Made by a program: the position numbers and the translations under genes. Shown piece by piece: positions 1-6,699 of a DNA stretch of 12,301 nucleotides (within the stretch, counting starts at the first letter, position 1; every line of letters starts with the position of its first letter). A model generated the notes under the pieces. It saw only the letters and a program-made list of their open reading frames with translations. It was not told the origin of the DNA and did no database searches. Source of the DNA: an uncultured Oscillospiraceae bacterium. Lineage in GTDB: Bacteria; Bacillota; Clostridia; Oscillospirales; Oscillospiraceae. Location: assembly GCA_910584835.1 (NCBI GenBank), contig CAJUEG010000075.1, positions 1 through 12,301 on the forward strand. Direction: 5' to 3'.

Positions 1-130
1 AAAAACTACAAAATTTCTTCGGCGTTTTCTTACAATTTCAGATTGGCGTTGACATTGATAATTCTTTCTGTTTGCCATGGATATTCCCGCCAGACTGTGG
101 TATGGTGTGTCGCTACAGGAGGCGAGAGCA

Positions 131-427
131 ATGCGAAACACTTTGGAAGATCTCTACTACGGCAACATCACCCCCAACACGCAGGACATGGCGCCCAATT
201 CGGAGCTGAAGCAGGCGGCAGACCGTGTGGCCCGGTTTGAAAACCAGCTCTCGGAGCAGCTCGATGAGACTGGGCAGGCGGTCTTAGCAAGGCTCATCGA
301 ATCTCAGCAGGAAATTGACAGCATCACCGCCCTGGAAAACTTTATCCTGGGCTTCCGACTGGGCGCCAAAATTGTGATGGAGTGCATGGATACCAATGAC
401 GGTGATATTAGAACTGGAGGTGACTGA
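131..427 (+). CDS. DUF6809-like small protein, first gene of recombinase module
   Basis: A 98-residue soluble protein. It begins M-R-N-T-L-E-D-L-Y-Y-G-N-I-T-P and has a C-terminal half with ALENF-ILGFRLGAKI, which I recognise as the DUF6809 pattern of short Firmicutes proteins. No enzymatic function is known to me and no catalytic motif is visible. The middle (about residues 30-65) is charged and probably helical. I chose the ATG at 131 over an in-frame ATG at 77 because AGGAGG (117-122) lies 8 bases before it, and the conserved LEDLYYGN block then sits at the N-terminus. It ends 2 bases before the first recombinase gene, so the two are probably co-transcribed and translationally coupled. An extended -10-like TGGTATGGT (98-106) is the only promoter candidate and is weak. 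A role as an accessory or directionality factor for the recombinases is inference from context only. Confidence 0.75.
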   Translation: MRNTLEDLYYGNITPNTQDMAPNSELKQAADRVARFENQLSEQLDETGQAVLARLIESQQEIDSITALENFILGFRLGAKIVMECMDTNDGDIRTGGD

Positions 428-429
428 CC

Positions 430-1641
430 ATGGCAAAGCGCAGACCATCCGGCGACGGTATGGTGCGCAAGCGGGAGGACGGCCGCTGGGAGGGCCGCAT
501 CGTGGTGGGACACAAGGAGGATGGCGATCCTATCTTCCAGTATGTCCTCGCACCCACGCAGAAAGCCCTTCTGCCCAAGCTCCACCAAAATATTGAAGTC
601 TTCCGGGATGTGGAGCTGTGCGAGGATAGCCGCATGACCCTGGCCCAGTGGCTGGATCGCTGGCTGGAGGAGTACGCTGCCCCGCGCCTTCGGGAAAGTA
701 CCATGAGCGGCTACCGTATGTACACCGAACAATATATCAAACCCCGCCTGGGCAGCAAAAAGATGAACTCAATCACCGCGGTGGACATCCAGCGGATGTA
801 TACAAAGCTGATGAAGGAGGGGTGCGTGCGGGAACACCCGGAGCATGGCCGCGCCCTCTCCGCCGGCACTGTCCGGCGCATCCACACCATGCTCCACCGG
901 GCGCTGGGTGATGCGGTGAAAGCCCACATCATCCCACGCAACCCCGCCGAGGGGCTGACACTACCGAGGTCGGACGGCCCGGCCAAGCGCGTCCTCACCG
1001 ACAGGGAACTGGACAAATTTATGGAGGCCATCAAAGCCGATCCTTTCTGGCACGACTTCTTCTACACCGAGCTCACCACCGGCCTGCGGCGGGGCGAGAT
1101 CTGCGGCCTCCAGTGGCGCGACTTTGATCCTGAAACGGGTATGTTGCAGATCAGCCGCACCCTGCACAAAAAGACGGGCGGCGGGTTTGAGACCGGCGAA
1201 ACGAAAACCGGGCGGGGACGGCGCAAGATTTTGCTTCCTCAGAGTACGGCGGATATGCTCCGGGCGCGCCAGGAAGCATTTCCCGGCAAGTGGATCTTCC
1301 CCAATCTTCTCAAGCCGGAGCAGCCCGTTTCCCCCGATGCGGCTTATCGACGGCTGAAATCTCTGCTTCGCGAGGCCGGGATCACGGAAAGCATCCCGTT
1401 CCATGCATTGCGTCACACCTTTGCCACCCATGCGTTGGCCAGTGGGGTGGACGCCAAAACCCTGTCCGGCATCCTGGGCCACACCGACGCCGCGTTCACG
1501 CTGAACACCTACACCCACGTCACCAGTGATATGCAGAGACAGGCCGCGGCCATCGTGGGGAACTTTATGGAGGACATCTTCGGGAAGGAGTTGAAGCCAT
1601 GGCAAAGCGCAGAAAACGGGGCGAAGGAAGCGTCCACTTGA
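430..1641 (+). CDS. Tyrosine recombinase/integrase 1
   Basis: A 403-residue phage-type integrase that would cut and rejoin DNA at attachment sites through a 3'-phosphotyrosine. Three domains are readable: an AP2-like arm-binding domain (about 9-55, with DGRWEGRIVVG), a SAM-like core-binding domain (about 68-170, TLAQWLDRWLEEY) and the catalytic domain (about 185-380). All six active-site residues are present: Arg220 in TTGLRRGE, Lys259, His325 and Arg328 in HALRH, His351 in LGH and Tyr361 in LNTYTH. GGAGGT (416-421) precedes the ATG by 8 bases. The last 14 residues (PWQSAENGAKEAST) are an out-of-frame reading of the start of the next gene, so the C-terminal tail is probably unimportant. The gene overlaps the next recombinase by 43 bases. 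Its N-terminus is strikingly like that of its neighbour (MAKRR then GRWEGR), so the two are diverged tandem duplicates. Confidence 0.93.
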   Translation: MAKRRPSGDGMVRKREDGRWEGRIVVGHKEDGDPIFQYVLAPTQKALLPKLHQNIEVFRDVELCEDSRMTLAQWLDRWLEEYAAPRLRESTMSGYRMYTEQYIKPRLGSKKMNSITAVDIQRMYTKLMKEGCVREHPEHGRALSAGTVRRIHTMLHRALGDAVKAHIIPRNPAEGLTLPRSDGPAKRVLTDRELDKFMEAIKADPFWHDFFYTELTTGLRRGEICGLQWRDFDPETGMLQISRTLHKKTGGGFETGETKTGRGRRKILLPQSTADMLRARQEAFPGKWIFPNLLKPEQPVSPDAAYRRLKSLLREAGITESIPFHALRHTFATHALASGVDAKTLSGILGHTDAAFTLNTYTHVTSDMQRQAAAIVGNFMEDIFGKELKPWQSAENGAKEAST

Positions 1642-3098
1642 GAAAAGACGGGCGCTGGGAGGGCCGGGTGGTGGTGGGCTACGACGAGAAGAACCTACCC
1701 ATTACCAAAAACGTGCTGGCAAAGACAAAAACGGCGTGTTTGGACAAGCTGAAAGCCTTACAGGAAACCTGTTCAGGGCAGGCCACAGAAAAGCTCCAGC
1801 CAGATATGACCTTCGGTGAATGGCTGGATTTTTGGTATCAAAACTATTCCAAACCCAGGCTGCGTCCCAAATCACAGCTCGACTATGAAAACAGTATTTA
1901 CCGGCATATCATCCCCGCATTGGGGAAAATTCCGCTATCCAGACTGACCGCCAACGACCTCCAGCAATTTTATGCGCAGATAAAGAAAAACGGCCGTCTA
2001 ATCCGCACCCAGGTTTACGGCGATGGCCTCTCAGACCGCATGGTGCGGGCTTGCCACACCCGATGCCTGACCGCGCTGGATTGCGCTGTGGCGGACGGCC
2101 TGATCCGTATCAATCCCGCCGCCGACTGCAAACTCCCCGGACAGACTCTCAAAGATATGAACTTACTGACGCGGGAGGAAATGCAGCGGTTTCTCATCCA
2201 AGCCAAGGAGGAGGGGTACTACGAGCTGTTCCTGCTGGAGCTGGCCACGGGCCTGCGCCGGGGCGAGGTGCTGGCCCTCCAATGGGACGATCTGGACTTC
2301 GAAGCTGGAGCACTTCATATCCAACGTCAGGTCTACCGGGCCAGCGGTGAGCTGGTGGTGTCCGCGCCCAAGACGAAAGCCGCCCTACGCACCATTGTGC
2401 TGCCATCCGCTTTGGTGGGTGTGCTGGAGGAGTACCACCAGGGGGTAAACTCCCGCTGGATGTTCCCCTCTCCGGTAAAAGTGGATTCGCCCCTCGACCC
2501 CGCCACCGTTCGGAAACGCCTCCAGACAATTCTGGAACACGCGGGATGCAAAAGGGTCCGCTTCCACGACCTGCGCCACCTGTTCGTGACCACAGCCCTG
2601 GAAAACGGCATGGATGTGAAAACTTTGTCCACTATCATCGGGCACGTCTCCGCAAAGACAACGCTGAATATTTATACCCATGTCACCGATGCCATGCGGC
2701 AGACCGCGGCGGCAAAAATCGACCGGGGGATTGGCAAGTGTGAGCCTCCGGACGGCCACGGCGAGGGTTTACCCACCCAAACGCCCAGCCCATCCCCAAA
2801 GACCCCGTTTGAGCCGTACAGGGGCAAAATCCGCAAATCAGGGACAGGCTGTGTGACGCAGATCAATGACCATCTCTGGGAAGGAAAATTCTCACCCAAG
2901 TGGCCCGACGGCAAAAAGCACTCCCGCAGCGTCTACGCCAGCACCGAAACCGAATGCGAGGAGAAGCTGGCCGATCTGATCCGAGAAATGAAAACGGAGA
3001 TCGCGGAAGCCAAACGCCTGGCCTCAGAGGGGAAATGGGCGGAGGCCATGGCCCTGGCGGGGCAGAAGAAAGCCCGGGGAACAAGAAAAGCGGTGTGA
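1599..3098 (+). CDS. Tyrosine recombinase/integrase 2 with extra C-terminal domain
   Basis: A 499-residue paralogue of the upstream integrase, about 100 residues longer. Order: AP2-like arm-binding domain (8-56), core-binding domain (about 70-178), catalytic domain (about 185-375) with Arg220 (ATGLRRGE), Lys258 (APKTK), His323 and Arg326 (HDLRH), His349 (IGH) and Tyr359 (NIYTH), so it should be active. A Pro/Ser/Thr-rich linker (about 382-405) leads to a second arm-binding-like unit (415-463) that aligns with residues 8-56. Both have G-x-G-x-V, a WEG, then V-x-A-x-T-x-T-x-C-x-x-KL-x-x-L. A charged helix ends the protein. The start at 1599 has AAGGAG about 10 bases upstream, inside the 3' end of integrase 1, indicating translational coupling. 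The two proteins may act as a pair on the same att sites; that is inference. Confidence 0.93.
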   Translation: MAKRRKRGEGSVHLRKDGRWEGRVVVGYDEKNLPITKNVLAKTKTACLDKLKALQETCSGQATEKLQPDMTFGEWLDFWYQNYSKPRLRPKSQLDYENSIYRHIIPALGKIPLSRLTANDLQQFYAQIKKNGRLIRTQVYGDGLSDRMVRACHTRCLTALDCAVADGLIRINPAADCKLPGQTLKDMNLLTREEMQRFLIQAKEEGYYELFLLELATGLRRGEVLALQWDDLDFEAGALHIQRQVYRASGELVVSAPKTKAALRTIVLPSALVGVLEEYHQGVNSRWMFPSPVKVDSPLDPATVRKRLQTILEHAGCKRVRFHDLRHLFVTTALENGMDVKTLSTIIGHVSAKTTLNIYTHVTDAMRQTAAAKIDRGIGKCEPPDGHGEGLPTQTPSPSPKTPFEPYRGKIRKSGTGCVTQINDHLWEGKFSPKWPDGKKHSRSVYASTETECEEKLADLIREMKTEIAEAKRLASEGKWAEAMALAGQKKARGTRKAV

Positions 3099-3202
3099 AA
3101 ATCGGGAAAAATGTGCCACGCTGTAATCAGTAGAGGGCCCCCGCGCCGCCGGCAAGCTCAGCCATCCCCCCTGCCCCCAGCCGGGGACAGATTTTTTCTG
3201 TC

Positions 3203-3222
3203 TGTGGTCATTTATGTGGTCA
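3203..3222 (+). repeat. Tandem TGTGGTCA direct repeat beside tRNA 3' side
   Basis: TGTGGTCA occurs at 3203-3210 and 3215-3222, a 12-base period. A small dyad GACAGA/TCTGTC (3186-3191 with 3197-3202) lies immediately before. The repeat lies in the 211-base noncoding gap between the integrase genes and tRNA-Val. Short direct repeats beside an att core are typical arm-type integrase sites, so that is the favoured reading, unproven. The rest of the gap holds a GC-rich stretch (about 3136-3186) with no convincing terminator and no gene. Confidence 0.4.
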
Positions 3223-3273
3223 GGGCCAAAACGCGAAAAATCAAGGCCGCAAAAAAGTGACGAAAAGCAGAAC

Positions 3274-3308
3274 AAATCCGCCTGAAACCAACGGTTTCAA
3301 GCGGATTT
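3274..3308 (-). terminator. Hairpin terminator directly after tRNA-Val
   Basis: The arms 3274-3289 and 3293-3308 form a 16-bp stem around a 3-base loop. The only non-Watson-Crick pair (3282/3300) is C-A in plus-strand RNA but a G-U wobble in minus-strand RNA, so the structure fits a minus-strand transcript, i.e. the tRNA. The stem begins one base after the tRNA CCA. A loose T-rich tract follows on the minus strand. Confidence 0.75.
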
Positions 3309-3309
3309 C

Positions 3310-3386
3310 TGGTGGACGATACAAGACTCGAACTTGTGACCTCCCGCACGTCAAGCGGATGCTCATACCAGCTGAGCTAATCGTCC
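3310..3386 (-). tRNA. tRNA-Val (anticodon GAC), CCA encoded
   Basis: Read on the minus strand, the sequence folds as a complete cloverleaf. The acceptor stem is GGACGAT/ATCGTCC, the D arm is GCTC...GAGC, and the anticodon stem TCCGC/GCGGG (one U-G pair) holds the loop TTGACGT, giving anticodon GAC (valine codons GUC/GUU). The T arm is ACAAG-TTCGAGT-CTTGT, the discriminator is A, and CCA is genomically encoded. It is transcribed from the promoter at 3423-3451 and followed by a hairpin. Its 3' end faces the two integrase genes, the usual orientation for a tRNA used as an integration target. Confidence 0.95.
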
Positions 3387-3422
3387 AATTATGAAGCCCG
3401 CTCCGAGAAGCGGAACAAGCAT

Positions 3423-3451
3423 ATTATAATGGCATGAGGGCGGCTTGTCAA
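3423..3451 (-). promoter_or_regulatory. Promoter of tRNA-Val
   Basis: On the minus strand, TTGACA (3446-3451) is followed after exactly 17 bases by TATAAT (3423-3428), a full consensus sigma-A promoter. Transcription would start near 3416, leaving about a 30-base leader with a small CCGCT/AGCGG hairpin before the tRNA. Confidence 0.85.
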
Positions 3452-3473
3452 GGCTTTTTTCGCGTGTTATACT
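3445..3473 (+). promoter_or_regulatory. Promoter of the SDR gene, divergent from tRNA promoter
   Basis: TTGTCA (3445-3450), a 17-base spacer and TATACT (3468-3473) make a good plus-strand promoter about 55 bases before the SDR start. Its -35 box occupies almost the same bases as the tRNA -35 (3446-3451) because CTTGTCAAG (3444-3452) is a palindrome. Confidence 0.7.
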
Positions 3474-3528
3474 GGACAACAACACACTGCGGACAAAGCG
3501 GAAGACAAAATGCAAAGGAGGACGACCT

Positions 3529-4260
3529 ATGAAATACGCGCTGATTACCGGCGGCTCCCGGGGAATTGGGGCCGCCGCCGCCCGGCTGTTCGCCCAAAGG
3601 GGCTGGGGAGTGGCGGTGGGGTATGACCAAAGCGGGGACCGGGCCCAGGCGCTGACGCAAGAGCTTCGGGAGCTGGGCGTGCCCGCCCTGGCTGTCCGGG
3701 CCGATGTGGCCGACCCCCGGCAGGTGGGGAAAATGGTTGACAATGTGTTAGAAAAATTTTGTCAACTTGACATTTTGATTTGCTCGGCCGGCGTCTCTCA
3801 CGTGGGCCTCATCAGTCAAATTGACGAGGACCAATGGCGGCGATTATTTGCTGTCAATGTGGACGGCGTCCACCACTGCTGCCGCGCTGTGCTGCCCCAT
3901 ATGCTCTCCCGCAAGTGCGGCTCCATTGTCACCGTGTCCTCCATGTGGGGGCAGGTGGGGGCCTCCTGTGAGGCGGCCTACTCGGCCACAAAAGGGGCGG
4001 TGATCGCCTATTCCAAAGCCCTGGCCAAGGAGCTTGGCCCCTCCAATATCCGGGTAAACTGCGTGGCGCCAGGGGTGATTGACACAGAAATGAACGCCCA
4101 TCTCACCGGGGAGGATTTGTCGGCCCTGGCGGAGGAGACCCCCCTGGGACGTGTCGGCACGGCGTCGGAGGCCGCGGCAGCCATTGCTTTTTTGGCCTCC
4201 GATGAGGCGTCCTTCCTCACCGGACAGGTGGTGGCCCCCAACGGGGGCCTGGTGATCTAA
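3529..4260 (+). CDS. Short-chain dehydrogenase/reductase (FabG-like)
   Basis: A 243-residue classical SDR, probably NAD(P)H-dependent, cytoplasmic and acting on a keto or hydroxy group. Rossmann signature TGGSRGIG (7-14), Asp59 in RADVAD (adenine contact), CSAG (85-88, variant of NNAG), Asn110 in NVDG, Ser138 in VSS, and Tyr151/Lys155 in YSATK complete the N-S-Y-K catalytic tetrad. PGVIDTEM (181-188) and the C-terminal TGQVVAPNGG fit the 3-oxoacyl-ACP reductase-like group, but substrate cannot be read, and no other fatty-acid genes are near. The ATG at 3529 follows AAAGGAGG (3514-3521) by 7 bases; the upstream in-frame extension is noncoding promoter DNA. An AT-rich patch (about 3731-3780) with TTA, AAA, TTT, ATT codons contrasts with the GC-rich remainder and contains an inverted repeat like that at the liv promoter. 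It precedes the liv operon in the same direction but has its own promoter. Confidence 0.9.
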   Translation: MKYALITGGSRGIGAAAARLFAQRGWGVAVGYDQSGDRAQALTQELRELGVPALAVRADVADPRQVGKMVDNVLEKFCQLDILICSAGVSHVGLISQIDEDQWRRLFAVNVDGVHHCCRAVLPHMLSRKCGSIVTVSSMWGQVGASCEAAYSATKGAVIAYSKALAKELGPSNIRVNCVAPGVIDTEMNAHLTGEDLSALAEETPLGRVGTASEAAAAIAFLASDEASFLTGQVVAPNGGLVI

Positions 4261-4327
4261 GCACAAATGTCCGTCACAATATCATATAACGGCGTTTCTC
4301 TCCAGATGGTCCTTGTCGATTTTTACG

Positions 4328-4364
4328 GTTGACAACTCAAAATGACAAGTATATAATTGTCAAC
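4328..4364 (+). promoter_or_regulatory. Operator-like dyad over the liv promoter
   Basis: GTTGACAA (4328-4335) at the -35 is inverted-repeated as TTGTCAAC (4357-4364) at the -10. A third half-site, TGACAA (4343-4348), pairs with TTGTCA (4357-4362) across 8 bases, a 20-base dyad covering the -10. The geometry fits a dimeric repressor; its identity cannot be told and no regulator gene is in the window. Confidence 0.5.
4329..4357 (+). promoter_or_regulatory. Main promoter of the liv operon
   Basis: TTGACA (4329-4334), a 17-base spacer and TATAAT (4352-4357) are a perfect consensus sigma-A promoter about 85 bases before livK. Such a strong core promoter overlapped by repeat sites suggests control by a repressor. 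Confidence 0.88.
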
Positions 4365-4370
4365 AATCTG

Positions 4371-4390
4371 GGGGGCGCAATCGTGCCCCC
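4371..4390 (+). promoter_or_regulatory. 5' leader hairpin of the liv mRNA
   Basis: GGGGGCGC (4371-4378) pairs with GTGCCCCC (4383-4390), 8 bp with one G-U, around a 4-base loop AATC. It would lie a few bases from the predicted transcript start. No U-tract follows, so it is more likely an mRNA-stabilising 5' hairpin than a terminator. Confidence 0.55.
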
Positions 4391-4440
4391 TTCGATGTTA
4401 GAGGACCTGCGGCATATCTCATATATAGGAGGAAACCAGA

Positions 4441-5667
4441 ATGAAGAAGAAAAATCTTGCGGCGCGGCTCTTAGCGGGCGCCATGTGCCTGAGCCTGCTG
4501 GCCGGCTGCTCCAGCACCGGCGGCACCCCCGCATCCGGCGCGCCCAGCCAGGGCGCTCAGGAGAGCCAGCCCGCCCAGAACGACAACCAGGGCGGCCAGA
4601 CCGCCGGCGGCACCTTTAAGCTGGGCGGCATCGGCCCGCTGACCACCGACACCGCCATTTACGGCAAGGCCGCCATGAACGGCGCGCAGATCGCCGTGGA
4701 CGAGATCAACGCCCTGGGCGGCGCTATCCAGTTCGAGCTCCAGGCCGAGGACGACCAGGCCGACCCCGAGCTGGGCGTCAACGCCTACCACAAGCTGCTG
4801 GACGACGGCGCACAGATCATCGTGGGCAGCGTCACCTCCGGCTCCGGCATCGCCGTGTCCGCCGAGACCTTTAAGGACCGGGTGTTTACCCTGACTCCCT
4901 CGGGCTCCTCCGTGGACGTCATTGACGGCAAGGACAACGTGTTCCAGGTGTGCTTCACCGACCCCAACCAGGGAACCGGCTCCGCCGATTACATCTCTGA
5001 GAATCTTCCCGGCGCCAAGGTGGCGGTCATTTACCGGAACGACGACGCCTACTCCCAGGGCATCCGGGACACCTTCGTGGCCGAGGCCGACGCCAAGGGT
5101 ATGAGCATTGTCTATCAGGGCACCTTCACCAAGGACACCCAGACCGACTTCTCCGTCCAGCTGGCCGGCGCCCAGAACGCCGGGGCGGACGTGCTGTTCC
5201 TTCCCATCTACTACCAGCCCGCGTCCGTGATCCTGGCCCAGGCTGCCGCCATGAGCTACGCCCCCACCTTCTTCGGCGTGGACGGCATGGACGGCATCCT
5301 GACCATGGAGGGCTTTGACACCAAGCTGGCCGAGGGCGTCATGCTGCTCACCCCCTTCTCCGCCGACGCGGAGGACGAGCGCACCCAGAACTTTGTGAAG
5401 AAGTACAACGAGCTCCACGGCGAGACCCCCAACCAGTTTGCCGCCGATGGCTACGACGCGGTGTACGTCATCTATGAGGCCATCCAGGCCGCCGGCTGCA
5501 CCGCCGGCATGAGCGCCGCCGACATCTGCGAGGCGCTGGTCAAGGCCATGACCACCATCTCCGTGGACGGCCTCACCGGCCAGGGCATGACCTGGAAGGC
5601 CAGCGGCGAGGTGTCCAAGGCCCCCATGGCCGTGGTCATCAAGGACGGCGTGTACGTCACCCCCTGA
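4441..5667 (+). CDS. livK: Branched-chain amino acid-type ABC transporter, substrate-binding lipoprotein
   Basis: A 408-residue periplasmic-binding-protein type I (Leu/Ile/Val-binding family) lipoprotein, anchored to the outer face of the membrane. A basic start (MKKK), hydrophobic core and lipobox LLAGC place the lipidated cysteine at residue 23. Residues 24-57 are a Gly/Ser/Gln/Asn-rich linker, and the binding fold starts at about 60 with IGPLTTDTAIYGKAAMNGAQIAVDEIN, the family signature, then AEDDQ (about 101-105). The C-terminal lobe carries FAADGYDAVYVIYEAI. AGGAGG (4427-4432) is 8 bases upstream of the ATG. It is first in a five-gene livKHMGF operon with the strongest promoter in the region. 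The ligand is most likely Leu/Ile/Val, but family members also bind other amino acids, amides or aromatic acids, so specificity is open. Confidence 0.92.
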   Translation: MKKKNLAARLLAGAMCLSLLAGCSSTGGTPASGAPSQGAQESQPAQNDNQGGQTAGGTFKLGGIGPLTTDTAIYGKAAMNGAQIAVDEINALGGAIQFELQAEDDQADPELGVNAYHKLLDDGAQIIVGSVTSGSGIAVSAETFKDRVFTLTPSGSSVDVIDGKDNVFQVCFTDPNQGTGSADYISENLPGAKVAVIYRNDDAYSQGIRDTFVAEADAKGMSIVYQGTFTKDTQTDFSVQLAGAQNAGADVLFLPIYYQPASVILAQAAAMSYAPTFFGVDGMDGILTMEGFDTKLAEGVMLLTPFSADAEDERTQNFVKKYNELHGETPNQFAADGYDAVYVIYEAIQAAGCTAGMSAADICEALVKAMTTISVDGLTGQGMTWKASGEVSKAPMAVVIKDGVYVTP

Positions 5668-5717
5668 CCTTGAGGGATGCTCCAGCTTTATATCTTCTGT
5701 TCCAGGCTGTGACGGGG

Positions 5718-5745
5718 ACGGGGGCACGGTGTTCCGCGCCCCCGT
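5718..5745 (+). terminator. Intercistronic hairpin between livK and livH
   Basis: ACGGGGGC (5718-5725) pairs perfectly with GCCCCCGT (5738-5745), followed by TTTC. The 119-base gap is the only sizeable one in the operon. A partial terminator or RNA-processing stabiliser here would give more binding protein than permease, as is common in such operons. Confidence 0.55.
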
Positions 5746-5786
5746 TTCTGGCATAAAGTCAATGTGAGAAAAAGAGAGGTGCGTCT

Positions 5787-6689
5787 ATGGAATTCCTTTC
5801 CTATCTGATCAGCGGGATCAGTCTGGGGAGCGTGTACGCCATCATAGCCCTGGGCTATACCATGGTGTACGGCATCGCCAAGATGCTGAACTTCGCCCAC
5901 GGCGACGTCATTATGGTGGGTGGCTACGTCTCCTTCTGCGCCATGTCCTACCTGGGGCTGCCCGGCTGGCTGTCGGTGGTGCTGGCCATGGCGGCGTGCA
6001 CCGTACTGGGCGTGGTCATCGAGGGGCTGGCCTACAAGCCGCTGCGGCAGGCCACCTCCCTGGCGGTGCTGATCACCGCCATCGGTGTGAGCTACTTTCT
6101 GCAAAACGCCGCCCAGCTCATCTGGGGGGCCTCCCCCAAGGGGTACACCCCCCTCATCCCCACCACCAACGCCCAGGGGGAGCCCAACGCCCTGCGGCTG
6201 TTTGACGGGCAGCTGTCCATCTCCTACATCTCCCTGTTCACCATGGGGGCGTGCATTGTCATCATGGCGCTGCTCACCTTTTTCACCGGCAGGACCAAGC
6301 TGGGCAAGGCCATGCGGGCCTGCTCGGAGGACAAGGGGGCGGCCCAGCTCATGGGCATCAACGTCAACGCCACCATCTCGCTGACCTTTGCCATCGGCTC
6401 CGCCCTGGCGGCGGTGGCGGGGGGGCTGCTGTGCTCCTTCACCACCTCCCTTATGCCCACCACCGGCTCCATGCCCGGCATCAAGGCGTTCACCGCTGCG
6501 GTGTTCGGCGGCATCGGGTCCATCCCGGGGGCCTTTTTGGGGGGCGTGCTGCTGGGCATCATCGAGTCGCTGGCCAAGGCGTACATCTCCACCCAGCTGG
6601 CCAACGCCATTTTGTTTGCCGTGCTCATCATCGTGCTGCTGGTGAAGCCCTCGGGCCTGCTGGGCAAATATGTGCCCGAGAAAGTGTGA
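5787..6689 (+). CDS. livH: Branched-chain amino acid-type ABC permease LivH
   Basis: A 300-residue integral membrane permease, one half of the transport channel, with about eight hydrophobic segments. LNFAHGDVIMVGGY (34-47) is the LivH family block. The cytoplasmic coupling loop GKAMRACSEDKGAAQLMGIN (173-192) is the EAA-like helix that docks on the ATPase, and the end LLVKPSGLLG is also conserved. GAGAGGTG (about 5774-5781) precedes the ATG. The size is normal for the family and nothing is missing. It is followed by livM, whose ribosome site overlaps the livH stop codon, so translation is coupled. Confidence 0.94.
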   Translation: MEFLSYLISGISLGSVYAIIALGYTMVYGIAKMLNFAHGDVIMVGGYVSFCAMSYLGLPGWLSVVLAMAACTVLGVVIEGLAYKPLRQATSLAVLITAIGVSYFLQNAAQLIWGASPKGYTPLIPTTNAQGEPNALRLFDGQLSISYISLFTMGACIVIMALLTFFTGRTKLGKAMRACSEDKGAAQLMGINVNATISLTFAIGSALAAVAGGLLCSFTTSLMPTTGSMPGIKAFTAAVFGGIGSIPGAFLGGVLLGIIESLAKAYISTQLANAILFAVLIIVLLVKPSGLLGKYVPEKV

Positions 6690-6699
6690 GGTGGCGGGG

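Noticed and set aside
49..77. TTGACA at 49-54 as promoter of the recombinase module
   Set aside because: No acceptable -10 box at 16-18 bases; the nearest TATGGT (101-106) is far too distant to pair with it.
77..130. Upstream in-frame start for the DUF6809-like gene
   Set aside because: No ribosome site before 77, and the family N-terminus and AGGAGG both support 131.
3136..3202. Terminator after recombinase 2 (CCGGC...GCCGG followed by T-run)
   Set aside because: The 5-bp stem would need a loop of about 26 bases and the T-run does not directly follow the stem.
4471..5754. Long minus-strand reading frame of 427 codons opposite livK
   Set aside because: It is a shadow of the GC-rich livK codons: composition dominated by Gly, His, Val and Leu, no ribosome site, no recognisable domain.
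6670..6699. Upstream ATG for livM inside livH
   Set aside because: It has no ribosome site and adds a non-family MCPRKCEVAG extension; ATG 6700 has GAGGTG at the right distance.
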